Shown here in pieces: positions 37,812-49,211 of a DNA stretch of 64,000 nucleotides; position 1 is the stretch's first letter; each line of letters opens with the position of its first letter. The stretch lies in contig NZ_FQUC01000013.1 of NCBI RefSeq assembly GCF_900128985.1, forward strand, positions 60,339-124,338, written 5' to 3'. Under the pieces are notes generated by a model that was given only the letters and a program-made list of their open reading frames with translations, did no database searches and was not told the origin of the DNA. Position numbers and translations under genes: made by a program. The stretch is from Indolivaga macrotermitis (lineage in GTDB: Bacteria > Bacteroidota > Bacteroidia > Bacteroidales > Dysgonomonadaceae).

Positions 37812-38393
37812 CTAATTATTTTTATACAAATCTTTGTCCTTTATATATCTATAAACCTTTTCCGGAAGAAAGGCCATCAGGTCTTTTCCTTCGGCAATAC
37901 TTTCCCTGATAAATGTCGATGAAATTTCTATTATCGGAGATTCCATGGCTTCGACCCTGTCTCTAAGGCCTTTTGGTATAGTCAATGTAGTTTCTAACCT
38001 TGGGTAAACGTAAACCCGGTAGCCGTCTAATATTGATTTATAGTCCTTCCAGAGGTGGAAGTTGTCCCAATTATCGGCTCCTATTATAAGGCTGAATTCA
38101 TGTTCGGGATGTTTAGTCTGTAAAGCATCCAGTGTATGGATAGTGTAAGAAGGACGAGGTAGTGTAAATTCGAAATCAGAAGCCTTTAGCTTCGGATAAT
38201 CTTCTAATGCCAGACGCGTCATGTCCAAACGCAAAACTTCGTCTATTAATTCCGTATTTTCTTTTAACGGGTTTTGGGGTGTAACCAAAAACCAAATTTC
38301 GTCAATTTCGACAAACTCTGTAATATAGTTAGCCAGAACTAAGTGTCCTACATGAATAGGATTGAATGATCCGGAAAATACTCCAACCTTCAT
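37812..38393 (-). CDS. nadD: nicotinate-nucleotide adenylyltransferase
   Basis: 193 residues. The nucleotidyltransferase motif GSFNPIHVGHLVLANYI holds the HxGH signature, and ISSTFIRESIAEG is the C-terminal SxTxxR motif. It makes nicotinic acid adenine dinucleotide from NaMN and ATP in NAD synthesis. The start overlaps the gmk stop by 4 bases, which indicates translational coupling. Confidence 0.95.
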   Translation of the reverse strand: MKVGVFSGSFNPIHVGHLVLANYITEFVEIDEIWFLVTPQNPLKENTELIDEVLRLDMTRLALEDYPKLKASDFEFTLPRPSYTIHTLDALQTKHPEHEFSLIIGADNWDNFHLWKDYKSILDGYRVYVYPRLETTLTIPKGLRDRVEAMESPIIEISSTFIRESIAEGKDLMAFLPEKVYRYIKDKDLYKNN

Positions 38394-38953
38394 TTACTCA
38401 AAAATTTACGTATTATAGCAAGTGCATCTTCCTGTGCTTTCTCTAAATTATCGTTACGGATAACAGCGTCAAACTTCGGGGCAAAGGTCAGTTCATATTC
38501 TGCTTTCGCTATACGGTCATTAATCACTTCCGGACTATCAGTTCCCCGATTGACAAGCCTGTCCCGAAGGACTTGGATTGATGGTGGTTCGATAAATACA
38601 GCCAGAGCCTGTTTTCCGTAATAGTCTTTTATATTGCACCCTCCTACTACATCTACATCGAATATAACACTCGCTCCGCTATCCAAAATTCTTTTAACTT
38701 CGCTTTTCAAAGTTCCGTAATACCGGTCTTTATACACTTCTTCGTATTCGAGAAATTCATCTTTTTCTATTTTTGACCTGAATTCGTCCGGTGATAAAAA
38801 ATAATACTCGACTCCATTTTGTTCAGTACCTCTCGCCGGTCTGCTTGTAGCTGATATAGAGAACTGAAGATTTAAATCTTGCGTCAATAAATAATTTACA
38901 ATGGTAGACTTTCCTGCACCCGACGGAGCCGAAAATATAATGAGTTTACCCAT
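38390..38953 (-). CDS. gmk: guanylate kinase
   Basis: 187 residues. P-loop GAPSGAGKST-like APSGAGKSTIVNYLL at the N-terminus, GMP-binding SRPARGTEQNGVEYYFLS, and the YGTLKSEVKRILDSG segment all fit. It phosphorylates GMP to GDP. Its stop overlaps nadD, and yicC lies 20 bases upstream, a gene order often seen in bacteria (yicC, gmk). Confidence 0.96.
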   Translation of the reverse strand: MGKLIIFSAPSGAGKSTIVNYLLTQDLNLQFSISATSRPARGTEQNGVEYYFLSPDEFRSKIEKDEFLEYEEVYKDRYYGTLKSEVKRILDSGASVIFDVDVVGGCNIKDYYGKQALAVFIEPPSIQVLRDRLVNRGTDSPEVINDRIAKAEYELTFAPKFDAVIRNDNLEKAQEDALAIIRKFLSK

Positions 38954-38973
38954 CCTATACTTACTATTTTTAC

Positions 38974-39846
38974 TTACAATACGTTCAACACCTGTTCTTT
39001 GATCTGCTCCAATTCGTCCTTCATCTGCACCACTATCTGCTGCATCTGGGCATGATTAGACTTCGATCCCATCGTATTTATTTCGCGGCCAATCTCCTGA
39101 GAGATAAATCCAAGTTTTTTTCCTTGCCCGTTTCCACTATCTATTGTTTCGAGAAAATACTTAAGATGGTTTGTCAAACGGCTTTTTTCTTCGTTGATAT
39201 CCAGCTTTTCAATATAAAAAATCATTTCCTGCTCGAAGCGATTTTTATCATAATCGAATTTCTCTATTTTTTCGAGGGCTTCTATAATACGGCTTTTTAC
39301 TTTTTCGACCCTTTCCGACTCGTAAGGTTCTATTTCCGTTTGCAGCCTCTTAATATTTTCTATTTTCTGGGTAAACAACTTTTGAAGCATTGCTCCTTCC
39401 TGTTTTCTGAATTCGATCAGTTTATCTAAAGCCTCATTTATAGTAGCCTGTAACTGGTTCCACTCTTCTTCGTCAGCCTCCTGAGCCTCGTATTTCAAAA
39501 CATCCGGCAAACGTAGTAATACCTGAAACCAATCTGCCGGCACACTTATTCCTAATTTCTCAGAAGATTCCTTTATCTGGGAATAGTATGCTTCCAATAT
39601 ATTCTGATTGATCTGGGAAGTGGTCTCTTTTCCTGTATTTTCAACATAAATGGCGAAATCGACTTTTCCTCGTTCTAAGCGCCTGCCGATCAATCCCCTT
39701 ATATTTAATTCATGTTCCTTATAAACACTGGGAATTCGGGCAGAAAGATCTAACTGCTTACTATTTAAGGACTTAACTTCTATCGTTATTTTTTTAGTCG
39801 GTAACTCTAATGTAGCTTTACCAAACCCTGTCATTGATTGTATCAT
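38974..39846 (-). CDS. yicC: YicC-family endoribonuclease-like protein
   Basis: 290 residues from the ATG at 39846; the family N-terminus MIQSMTGFGKATLE makes this start clear, although the frame is open ten codons further upstream. A helical middle part and the C-terminal DUF1732-like region (KLGFISQEIGREINTMGSKSNHAQMQ) are complete. E. coli YicC acts as an RNA endonuclease. It is adjacent to gmk, as in many bacteria. Confidence 0.93.
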   Translation of the reverse strand: MIQSMTGFGKATLELPTKKITIEVKSLNSKQLDLSARIPSVYKEHELNIRGLIGRRLERGKVDFAIYVENTGKETTSQINQNILEAYYSQIKESSEKLGISVPADWFQVLLRLPDVLKYEAQEADEEEWNQLQATINEALDKLIEFRKQEGAMLQKLFTQKIENIKRLQTEIEPYESERVEKVKSRIIEALEKIEKFDYDKNRFEQEMIFYIEKLDINEEKSRLTNHLKYFLETIDSGNGQGKKLGFISQEIGREINTMGSKSNHAQMQQIVVQMKDELEQIKEQVLNVL

Positions 39847-39968
39847 AATTAATTTTTCATTTTTACAAAAGTACACTTTTTTAGACGAATTTATAAAAAT
39901 CAGAATACAATACTAAAATACAAATTCTTATAATTATAAAAAGAACGCAATATTACACGAAACTATAC

Positions 39969-39999
39969 TTGTGAAATATCAGACTCTTATTTACATTTG
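39969..39999 (+). promoter_or_regulatory. promoter of the membrane protein gene at 40021
   Basis: TTG, 20 bases, TACATTTG: a good match to the Bacteroidota consensus. Transcription would start near 40007 and give a very short leader, which decides for the ATG at 40021. Confidence 0.6.
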
Positions 40000-40020
40000 C
40001 CTTTAAAATACAAAGCAATA

Positions 40021-40518
40021 ATGAAACCTAAATTTTACGCCTTATTCCGTTTCGAAATGCTGATTATCATACTGATATTCATCGCATTTTCGCTTTACTG
40101 GATTCAATGGGGAAAACTCCTAAATGTATCAGGATGGAATTTACCCGACCTCTACAGAAAATCAACTAACATTTCGAATACTATTTTATTCTTTTCGAAA
40201 AAAGATTCTCCTCATCTGGCTAAATTTATTTATATCGTACCAGTGCTGGCATTTATTTCCGGTCTATTCCTGTACAATAGAAAAAAGCGGACAGCTAATA
40301 TCTTTCTGATGATAACCTGTTTCTTCGGAATACTTGTTTCATTATATATGTATTACTATTTCTTAAGTTCGAAAATGTTTAAATTGTCTAATGCAGGAAC
40401 AGGAGTACACCTTTTATTAGTCACTTCCGTAACAGGAATTTTGTACACAATCATGTATTCCTGTAAATCCCGGAAAACCGAAACTCCAACATTAACAGGG
40501 GACAAACAGACTTTTTAA
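40021..40518 (+). CDS. hypothetical four-helix membrane protein, 165 aa
   Basis: No family recognised. From the ATG at 40021 the protein has four hydrophobic segments (FEMLIIILIFIAFSLYWIQW, FIYIVPVLAFISGLFLY, IFLMITCFFGILVSLYMYYYF and LLLVTSVTGILYTIMYS) linked by short loops, with a basic tail (SCKSRKTETPTLTGDKQTF). The frame is open eight codons upstream (TTG), but the promoter overlaps that part. Single gene; no functional context. Confidence 0.6.
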   Translation: MKPKFYALFRFEMLIIILIFIAFSLYWIQWGKLLNVSGWNLPDLYRKSTNISNTILFFSKKDSPHLAKFIYIVPVLAFISGLFLYNRKKRTANIFLMITCFFGILVSLYMYYYFLSSKMFKLSNAGTGVHLLLVTSVTGILYTIMYSCKSRKTETPTLTGDKQTF

Positions 40519-40657
40519 CTACGCTGATTATTTTTCTTTCCTGATAGCGGCTATTTTCCTTGGTATTTTTTTATATTTTTGAGAAACTCCAAAAAATTTG
40601 GACTTTTAAATAATTATCAACCAAATAAAATAATCTTATTAACACGAAAGAAAAGCC

Positions 40658-42094
40658 ATGAAGGAATTAAAAATGTTTATTGACGGCAAATTCACCGAGA
40701 ATGCGTCGGGAAAGTGGATTGATGTACTAAACCCCTCAACTGAAGAAGTTATTGCTAAAATGCCTGATGGTACAGTTGATGATGCCCGTAAGGCTATCGA
40801 CGCAGCAGATGCAGCTCAAACTGCATGGGAAAAGCTTCCAGCAGTAGAACGTGCCGGCTACCTGATTAAAATAGCCGAAGGCATTCGTAAAAGAGAAAAA
40901 GAAATTTCGGATACAATTGTAAAAGAAGGAGGTAAAACTCAAGGGTTGGCTAAAGTTGAAACACTTTTCACAGCTGATTACCTCGAATATATGGCAGGTT
41001 GGGCCCGCCGGTACGAAGGCGAGATCATTCAAAGCGACCGCCCAAATGAAAATATCTTTTTATTCAAGAAACCATTGGGGGTTACAACAGGTATCCTTCC
41101 TTGGAACTTCCCATTCTTCCTGATAGCCCGTAAGGCTGCTCCGGCATTGGTTACAGGTAATACGATTGTAGTTAAACCCAGTCAACAAACACCGATCAAT
41201 GCTTACATCTTCGCTCAGATTGTAGAAGAGGCAGGTTTACCGAAAGGTGTATTTAATCTGGTAAATGGTCGTGGTTCCGTTATCGGTAACGAACTGGCTT
41301 CAAACTCTAAAGTTGCGATGGTAAGCCTTACCGGAAGTGTATCTGCCGGTCAACAAACAATGGCTGCTGCTGCACCGAATTTAACCAAGGTTTCGCTCGA
41401 ACTGGGAGGTAAAGCACCTGCAATCGTTATGTCCGATGCCGATTTGGATCTGGCTGTAAAATGCATCATAGCTTCAAGAGTTATAAATACAGGACAAGTT
41501 TGTAATTGTGCCGAGCGTGTGTACGTGCACACATCCATAAAAGACAAGTTTATGGATAAGCTTGTAGCAGGAATGAAAGCGGTAAAAGTTGGTGACCCAA
41601 ATCAGGTAGAAGATCTGGATATGGGACCTCTTGTAGAAGCTAATGCGTTGAAATCGGTACAAGAAAAAGTAGATAAAGCGGTTCAGCAAGGAGCTCGTCT
41701 TGTATGTGGAGGAAAGCGTATTGGGACAAAAGGATATTTCTTTGAGCCTACCGTACTCGATAATGTAACGAATAAAATGGATATTATCCAAGAAGAAACT
41801 TTCGGTCCTGTACTGCCAATTGTAGAATTCACAAAGATCGAGGATGCAATTGCTATGGCTAACGATTCTGAATTCGGACTGACATCTTCGGTATATACCC
41901 AAAATCTGGATACGGCATTCAAACTTATGAGGGCATTGAAGTTCGGCGAAACTTACATCAATCGCGAGAATTTCGAAGCAATGCAAGGCTTCCATGCCGG
42001 ATGTCGTAAATCGGGTATCGGTGGAGCCGATGGTAAGCATGGCTTGGAAGAATATCTTCAAACACATGTAGTATATCTTGAAACACAAGGATAA
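40658..42094 (+). CDS. aldA: aldehyde dehydrogenase, AldA (lactaldehyde dehydrogenase) type
   Basis: 478 residues, the usual length. It has MFIDGKFTENASGKWIDVLNPSTEEVIA, the cofactor region TGILPWNFPFFLIARKAAPAL, KPSQQTPINA, the general-base Glu in KVSLELGGKAPAIV and the catalytic Cys in NTGQVCNCAERVYV. The GQVCNCAERVYV context is that of AldA, which oxidises L-lactaldehyde or glycolaldehyde with NAD. It would work in fucose, rhamnose or glycolaldehyde disposal in the cytoplasm. Neighbours give no further hint. A terminator follows. Confidence 0.92.
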   Translation: MKELKMFIDGKFTENASGKWIDVLNPSTEEVIAKMPDGTVDDARKAIDAADAAQTAWEKLPAVERAGYLIKIAEGIRKREKEISDTIVKEGGKTQGLAKVETLFTADYLEYMAGWARRYEGEIIQSDRPNENIFLFKKPLGVTTGILPWNFPFFLIARKAAPALVTGNTIVVKPSQQTPINAYIFAQIVEEAGLPKGVFNLVNGRGSVIGNELASNSKVAMVSLTGSVSAGQQTMAAAAPNLTKVSLELGGKAPAIVMSDADLDLAVKCIIASRVINTGQVCNCAERVYVHTSIKDKFMDKLVAGMKAVKVGDPNQVEDLDMGPLVEANALKSVQEKVDKAVQQGARLVCGGKRIGTKGYFFEPTVLDNVTNKMDIIQEETFGPVLPIVEFTKIEDAIAMANDSEFGLTSSVYTQNLDTAFKLMRALKFGETYINRENFEAMQGFHAGCRKSGIGGADGKHGLEEYLQTHVVYLETQG

Positions 42095-42119
42095 ATCATA
42101 AAATTAATCAAAAAACCTT

Positions 42120-42164
42120 AACGGGCTAAATGTCTATTTTCTGTAGATATTTAGTCCGTTTTGT
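42120..42164 (+). terminator. terminator of aldA
   Basis: AACGGGCTAAAT and ATTTAGTCCGTT form a 12-bp stem (one G-T) with a further paired TCTA/TAGA inside, followed by TTTTG. The remaining bases up to 42472 are AT-rich, with no gene and no clear promoter box; TAGCTTTA near 42411 is the closest to a -7 element. Confidence 0.8.
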
Positions 42165-42472
42165 CTGAATATGCTAACATACTAAACACCTTATTTGAAC
42201 ATACCTAACAATAAGAGAATCTTCCCACAAAGGGTGTTAACACTACACTTTTTAGAATTATATTTTTGATATATCATTAGAACAACAACTTTTTTTTAAC
42301 AAATAATCACTCTATATATTTCAAAAATGCATTATAAATTCGACAAAAAAAGAGATTCTTGATTTTTGTTAAAAAAACAACTCGCATTTTCGCACAAGCT
42401 TCATTTTTACTAGCTTTACAGTTGGAATATAGCTTAGACTTAGTCTAAATTAAGTCAAAACAACACTTTAAT

Positions 42473-43990
42473 ATGGTGGAAATAAGGAACAAAATATCAA
42501 TAAAGCAATTGTTAATATATTTATTTGTATTAAATATCATTTTTAGTACAAATATCCATGTAATATCAGCCCAGACATACGGAATAGGAGTTGGAATTAA
42601 CAAACAGGCTCCCAATTTAAATGGAACATTCGATATTGAAAAACACCTCAATAATTCAGGTCAGACCGATATCACAAAACCCAATGGATTATTAACTCCC
42701 CGTTTGACCGGAGACCAAATGGAGGCAATGCTTAATAACCTCAGTATAGCCAATCACGGATTGTTAGCATATGCAACACAAATTTCGACAGGAACTTCTC
42801 CTACAATAACATCTACCGGTTTTTGGATGTATGACAATGAAATAGCTAATGACTGGCTCCCCCTTGAAATACAGGAACGGGCTAAAATAGTTATCGTACG
42901 TGCCTCTGGTGCTGCCGATTACAATTCTTTACAAACAGCGTTCGATACTGAAGCTAAAAAGAAATATATATCTAACCAAAATCAGCCTGTTGAATTCAGA
43001 TGTGAGGGAAATGTGGGTAGCCTCGTTGCTGATGGTTCAATACCCAATATAAAAATCACCGGTATATCCGGACAATGGGGTGCCACTCTTGGTACCATAA
43101 AAATAACCAATAGTATCATTACATTTGACGGTTGGTTAAAGGTGGTCGGCAATATGGACCTGATTGGATCGTACGCCCGATTCTCATCGACAATGGAAAA
43201 CCATAATATTGCAAGTACTGCAAGCAGCCGGCTTACACTAAAAAAGACCCTTGTTGATATAGAGGCTGACCTGAAGTTTACACAAATGGATCTTTATCAG
43301 AGTTTGGTAAATGTAACCGAACCTAATACCACAATTACAATTTTGCCCACAAGTTCACTTTCGGGTGATAATGGAGGTATTAAAATGAGTTACTCAAGTT
43401 TCATAGCACAGCCAACAACAACATTATATCTAACCGGTACGTATACGTATGGAAATATCATCTTTTGTGAAGATGCTTCCACTATGTCGATACCCGGTAC
43501 GATCAGAACTGATGCTCCCTGTACCGGCGCTATTATATTAGCCAGACAGGCTTCTAACCTGTCTGTAGGGAACATCATCCAAGAAGGGACTAACTATCCC
43601 CGCTATGTATTATATGCACTTACCAGTGCACAGATACACCATACAGGATACATACAGGCCTCGGTAGGCAGAACTTCCGATGGCCTTGAACCCATGGGAT
43701 TCAATTCTGTTATAGGAAGCCAGATATTCCTTAGAGGAACCGGGCCTTCGGTGATAACTAACGCAAATAGCACGCCGACCAGCAACGGAGCAAATGCCGC
43801 AGGTGGAGATATCAAAGTATCATCAGACAGTTCCATTTATACTTTCGATAATTTCGATTACACCATGAAGTCCCTTATGGGAGGGCAATTGTTTACCCAG
43901 AGTAAACTCATACAAGGCGCTTCAACCAGCAATCATTCAAATATTCCGCAGGGAAACCTTTACTCGTCAAATGGCTGTGCTGTATTTTAA
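42473..43990 (+). CDS. secreted protein of unknown function, paralogue 1
   Basis: 505 residues. A signal-anchor-like segment (QLLIYLFVLNIIFSTNIHVISAQ) ends at about residue 36. The mature N-terminus YGIGVGINKQAPNLNGTFDIEK, then NGLLTPRLTGDQMEAM and TSTGFWMYDNEIANDWLPLE, is the head domain found at the start of many large Bacteroidota secreted proteins. The rest (about 140-505) is rich in Ser, Thr, Asn, Gly and short strands (IKITNSIITFDGWLKVVGN) and looks like a beta-helix or repetitive beta structure. No catalytic motif was seen. The next gene is a clear paralogue. Confidence 0.7.
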   Translation: MVEIRNKISIKQLLIYLFVLNIIFSTNIHVISAQTYGIGVGINKQAPNLNGTFDIEKHLNNSGQTDITKPNGLLTPRLTGDQMEAMLNNLSIANHGLLAYATQISTGTSPTITSTGFWMYDNEIANDWLPLEIQERAKIVIVRASGAADYNSLQTAFDTEAKKKYISNQNQPVEFRCEGNVGSLVADGSIPNIKITGISGQWGATLGTIKITNSIITFDGWLKVVGNMDLIGSYARFSSTMENHNIASTASSRLTLKKTLVDIEADLKFTQMDLYQSLVNVTEPNTTITILPTSSLSGDNGGIKMSYSSFIAQPTTTLYLTGTYTYGNIIFCEDASTMSIPGTIRTDAPCTGAIILARQASNLSVGNIIQEGTNYPRYVLYALTSAQIHHTGYIQASVGRTSDGLEPMGFNSVIGSQIFLRGTGPSVITNANSTPTSNGANAAGGDIKVSSDSSIYTFDNFDYTMKSLMGGQLFTQSKLIQGASTSNHSNIPQGNLYSSNGCAVF

Positions 43991-44058
43991 TAATTGAACG
44001 ATAGATAGATAATTAAACAAAAACGAGTCTAACAAGAATGCATTTACGCCAAAATAGG

Positions 44059-45498
44059 ATGAAAAAAATAATATTAATAATTCTAATATTTGTCGGATTG
44101 AATACGGCACTGGTATTCTCCCAAGTTGGAGTAAATACAGAAGATCCGCAGGCAACTTTAGACATTACCAGTGCTACAACCGGCACATCGCCGGAAGGGC
44201 TATTGGTTCCGAGGCTGACAGGTAATGAAATAGAAGCAATGACTACCTCGGCATCGATAGGAAGTGTACACAATGGATTACTTGTTTTTGCAACCCAGGC
44301 ATCTAATGCTGTAAATCCGGTAATTGTTTCAACAGGATTCTGGTATTACGATGCATTAGACTCTACCTGGAAAATATTGGAAAGAGAAGAAAGAAGATCT
44401 TCTGTTGTAATAGATCCTACAGGAGCAGGCGACTACAGGTCTTTGCAAGCTGCTTACGATGAAGAAGCTAAAAAGAAATACATTCCGACAGTAAATAATG
44501 CTCCGGTCGAATTTATCTGCCAAAACGGCTCTGCCGGAGATCTATATGTCGACGGGTCTATTCCATACATAAAAGTAAAAGGCAGCACAACATCTCCTGC
44601 AACTATTGGTGACATAGAAGTATATAATTGCAACATCACATTCGAAGGAAATATAACAGCTAATAATATAACATGCATCAATTCTTATGTACTTTTTCCG
44701 ATAACTGTACTTACAGCGTTTAAGGCCAAAGACGTAATGCTGAACAAATGTTTGTTTGATATCAATGTCATTACTTATCCGATTGAAGTCTCGAGGCTGT
44801 TACTAGACCAGTCATCCGGAACCGCCGGTACAGGAGCCGTAGTCATAACTTTCACTCCTGATACAGATGTTGATTATGGTTTATACATGAACTATTCGAG
44901 CCTAAAAGTCGGTACTAATATCAATCTGAATTTTAACGGGACAAATACATATAATGATTATATATACCTGGACAACGCTTCGCTGATAAATATGCAAGGG
45001 TATATAAATGCCAATGCACCTCTTACCAATGCTGTTGTTTATGCGAATCAGGGATCGAAAGGTACGTTTGGCTCTATAAAAGGAACAGCTATACCTAAGC
45101 ACGTATTCTATGCATCGAACGGAGGTAAAATAGATCACTTCAGATACAATATAGTGATGACGACCAAAAACAGTCCTTTTTATGCAACTGAAGGTGGAGA
45201 TATCTACCTAGGTGCAGGAGGTACTACGACTACTGCATCAACATTAACTAAAGATCCATCCTCGACGGATGTCGTAAATGCCTTATATGCCGTCGGAGGA
45301 AATGTAAGAGTCATCACCGATGCCAGCGCTACTTATACTGTTACCAATTACGATTATGCGTTGATGGCCGAAGACGGCGGACGGGTAGCCACTCTAGGTA
45401 AGGTAACTCTAGGTGGTAGTACTGTGATATGCCCGCCATCCATGACACCCGGAACTATTAATATGAGTAATGGCTCCGTTATTTATAACCTTCCCTGA
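44059..45498 (+). CDS. secreted protein of unknown function, paralogue 2
   Basis: 479 residues from the ATG at 44059, which starts MKKIILIILIFVGLNTALVFSQ (signal peptide); the frame is open seven codons upstream. The mature N-terminus VGVNTEDPQATLDITSA, then GLLVPRLTGNEIEAM and VSTGFWYYDALDSTWKILE, is homologous to paralogue 1. Both share SVVI...GAGDYRSLQAAYDEEAKKKYI (paralogue 1: ASGAADYNSLQTAFDTEAKKKYI) and VDGSIPYIKVKG/ADGSIPNIKITG. The rest is beta-rich. The shared DYxSLQxAxD motif resembles the first turn of pectate-lyase-like right-handed beta-helices. Tandem with paralogue 1; a bidirectional terminator follows. Confidence 0.7.
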   Translation: MKKIILIILIFVGLNTALVFSQVGVNTEDPQATLDITSATTGTSPEGLLVPRLTGNEIEAMTTSASIGSVHNGLLVFATQASNAVNPVIVSTGFWYYDALDSTWKILEREERRSSVVIDPTGAGDYRSLQAAYDEEAKKKYIPTVNNAPVEFICQNGSAGDLYVDGSIPYIKVKGSTTSPATIGDIEVYNCNITFEGNITANNITCINSYVLFPITVLTAFKAKDVMLNKCLFDINVITYPIEVSRLLLDQSSGTAGTGAVVITFTPDTDVDYGLYMNYSSLKVGTNINLNFNGTNTYNDYIYLDNASLINMQGYINANAPLTNAVVYANQGSKGTFGSIKGTAIPKHVFYASNGGKIDHFRYNIVMTTKNSPFYATEGGDIYLGAGGTTTTASTLTKDPSSTDVVNALYAVGGNVRVITDASATYTVTNYDYALMAEDGGRVATLGKVTLGGSTVICPPSMTPGTINMSNGSVIYNLP

Positions 45499-45528
45499 CA
45501 GAAACTACTTTATACATATAAATAAAAA

Positions 45529-45548
45529 AGCCCTGAGTACTCAGGGCT
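45529..45548. terminator. bidirectional terminator
   Basis: AGCCCTGAGTACTCAGGGCT, a perfect palindrome flanked by A-run and T-run, lies between the convergent secreted-protein and carboxynorspermidine dehydrogenase genes and can serve both. Confidence 0.9.
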
Positions 45549-45576
45549 TTTTCTGTACAATATAAGTTTTGTTCTT

Positions 45577-46770
45577 TTACATTTCCAGATCAACATTGAA
45601 CAACTCATGCCAGGGAAGTCCCTGCTTATTCAGTTCTTCCATAAAAGGATCGGGATTGAATTCTTCTACATTAAAAACTCCCGGTTTACGCCAAAGCCCT
45701 TTCATAAACATCATAGCACCAATGGTAGCCGGCACACCTGTTGTATAACTAACACCTTGTGCTCCGGTTTCTTTATATGCTGCCTCGTGCGAACAGTTGT
45801 TGTACACGTAATAGGTTTGCACCTTTCCATCCTTAATACCCTTAATACGGCAACCGATAGAAGTTTCCCCGGTATAGTTCTCACCCAATTCTCCCGGATC
45901 AGGCAATACGGCTTTCAAAAACTGTATAGGAACAATCTCTACACCATTATATATAATAGGATCAATACGGGCCATGCCGATATTCTGAATCACCCGTAAG
46001 TGTGTCAAATACTCCTGACCGAATGTCATCCAGAAACGGGCACGCTTCAATGTCGGAAAATTCTTCACAAGAGACTCCAGTTCTTCGTGATAAATCACAT
46101 AAGACTCTTTTGCTCCGATATTAGGATAATTCAACGGCTTATGTATTTCATGAGGTTCTGTTTCCACCCACTTACCATCTTGCCAATATTTTCCTTTTTG
46201 AGTTACCTCACGTATATTAATTTCCGGATTAAAGTTTGTTGCGAAAGCTTTTCCGTGGTCTCCTGCATTACAGTCCACAATATCCAGTTCATGTATTTCG
46301 TCAAAATGATGTTTTGCAGCATAAGCTGTGAATACACTGGTTACCCCGGGGTCAAAACCACACCCTAAGATAGCGGTCAAACCAGCGGCCTTAAACTTAT
46401 CCTGATAAGCCCATTGCCAGCTGTATTCGTATTTAGCCTCGTCTTTAGGCTCATAATTAGCTGTATCCAAATAATTTACTCCGGCAATTAAACAAGCATC
46501 CATTATCGTAAGATCCTGATAAGGCAAAGCCACATTGATTACCAAATCGGGTTGAAACGATTTAAACAACTGTACCAGATCATCTACATTATCAGCATCA
46601 ACTTTCGCTGTTTTAATCTTATTTACTCCGATTTTTTCGGCGATAGCATCACATTTCGACTTAGTACGGCTTGCTAACATTATTTCGTCGAAAACATTCG
46701 AATTCTGTGCAACTTTATGTGCTACAACTGTTCCGACTCCGCCGGCACCTATTATTAAAACTTTTCCCAT
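45577..46770 (-). CDS. carboxynorspermidine dehydrogenase (saccharopine dehydrogenase family)
   Basis: 397 residues from the ATG at 46770, where MGKVLIIGAGGVGTVVAHKVAQ is the Rossmann start; the frame is open nine codons upstream. Other matches are NVALPYQDLTIMDACL, GVNYLDTANYEP, GCGFDPGVTSVFTAYA and DCNAGDHGKAFATNFNPEINIREVT. These are the features of carboxy(nor)spermidine synthase, which condenses aspartate semialdehyde with putrescine or diaminopropane using NADPH. This is the alternative spermidine route common in gut Bacteroidota. The decarboxylase (nspC) is not in the window. Confidence 0.9.
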   Translation of the reverse strand: MGKVLIIGAGGVGTVVAHKVAQNSNVFDEIMLASRTKSKCDAIAEKIGVNKIKTAKVDADNVDDLVQLFKSFQPDLVINVALPYQDLTIMDACLIAGVNYLDTANYEPKDEAKYEYSWQWAYQDKFKAAGLTAILGCGFDPGVTSVFTAYAAKHHFDEIHELDIVDCNAGDHGKAFATNFNPEINIREVTQKGKYWQDGKWVETEPHEIHKPLNYPNIGAKESYVIYHEELESLVKNFPTLKRARFWMTFGQEYLTHLRVIQNIGMARIDPIIYNGVEIVPIQFLKAVLPDPGELGENYTGETSIGCRIKGIKDGKVQTYYVYNNCSHEAAYKETGAQGVSYTTGVPATIGAMMFMKGLWRKPGVFNVEEFNPDPFMEELNKQGLPWHELFNVDLEM

Positions 46771-48930
<2,160 letters not shown>

Positions 48931-48959
48931 TTATCTTGAAAAGAGAGGTAGGATAACAA

Positions 48960-49208
48960 ATGAAAGAATTACAATTAAAAATAGTTTCGCCTGAGAAGAT
49001 TATTTTTGAAGGAGGAGTACAGTTTGTAAAACTTCCTGGAACAGAAGGTGAATTCAGTCTCTTACCTAATCACGCCCCACTTATTTCGGCTTTAGCTAAA
49101 GGCGAAGTTGTTTACGAAATACAAAGAGGAGGCGAAGCTGTAAAAGTACCTATCGGGGGAGGCTTTATTGAAGTAAATAAAAATATTGTAACTGTTTGTG
49201 CCGAATGA
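48960..49208 (+). CDS. atpC: ATP synthase F1 subunit epsilon (short form)
   Basis: 82 residues, against about 135 in E. coli. The beta-sandwich domain is complete (LQLKIVSPEKIIFEGGVQFV, LPGTEGEFSLLPNHAPLISAL, IGGGFIEVNKNIVTVCAE), but the C-terminal helical inhibitory domain is absent, as is common in Bacteroidota. Lies 29 bases after atpD. Confidence 0.93.
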   Translation: MKELQLKIVSPEKIIFEGGVQFVKLPGTEGEFSLLPNHAPLISALAKGEVVYEIQRGGEAVKVPIGGGFIEVNKNIVTVCAE

Positions 49209-49211
49209 TTT

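Noticed and set aside
41510..41535. GTGTGTACGTGCACACA dyad resembling the LacI operator at 19696
   Set aside because: It lies inside the conserved coding sequence of aldA (ERVYVHTS), so codon content explains it.
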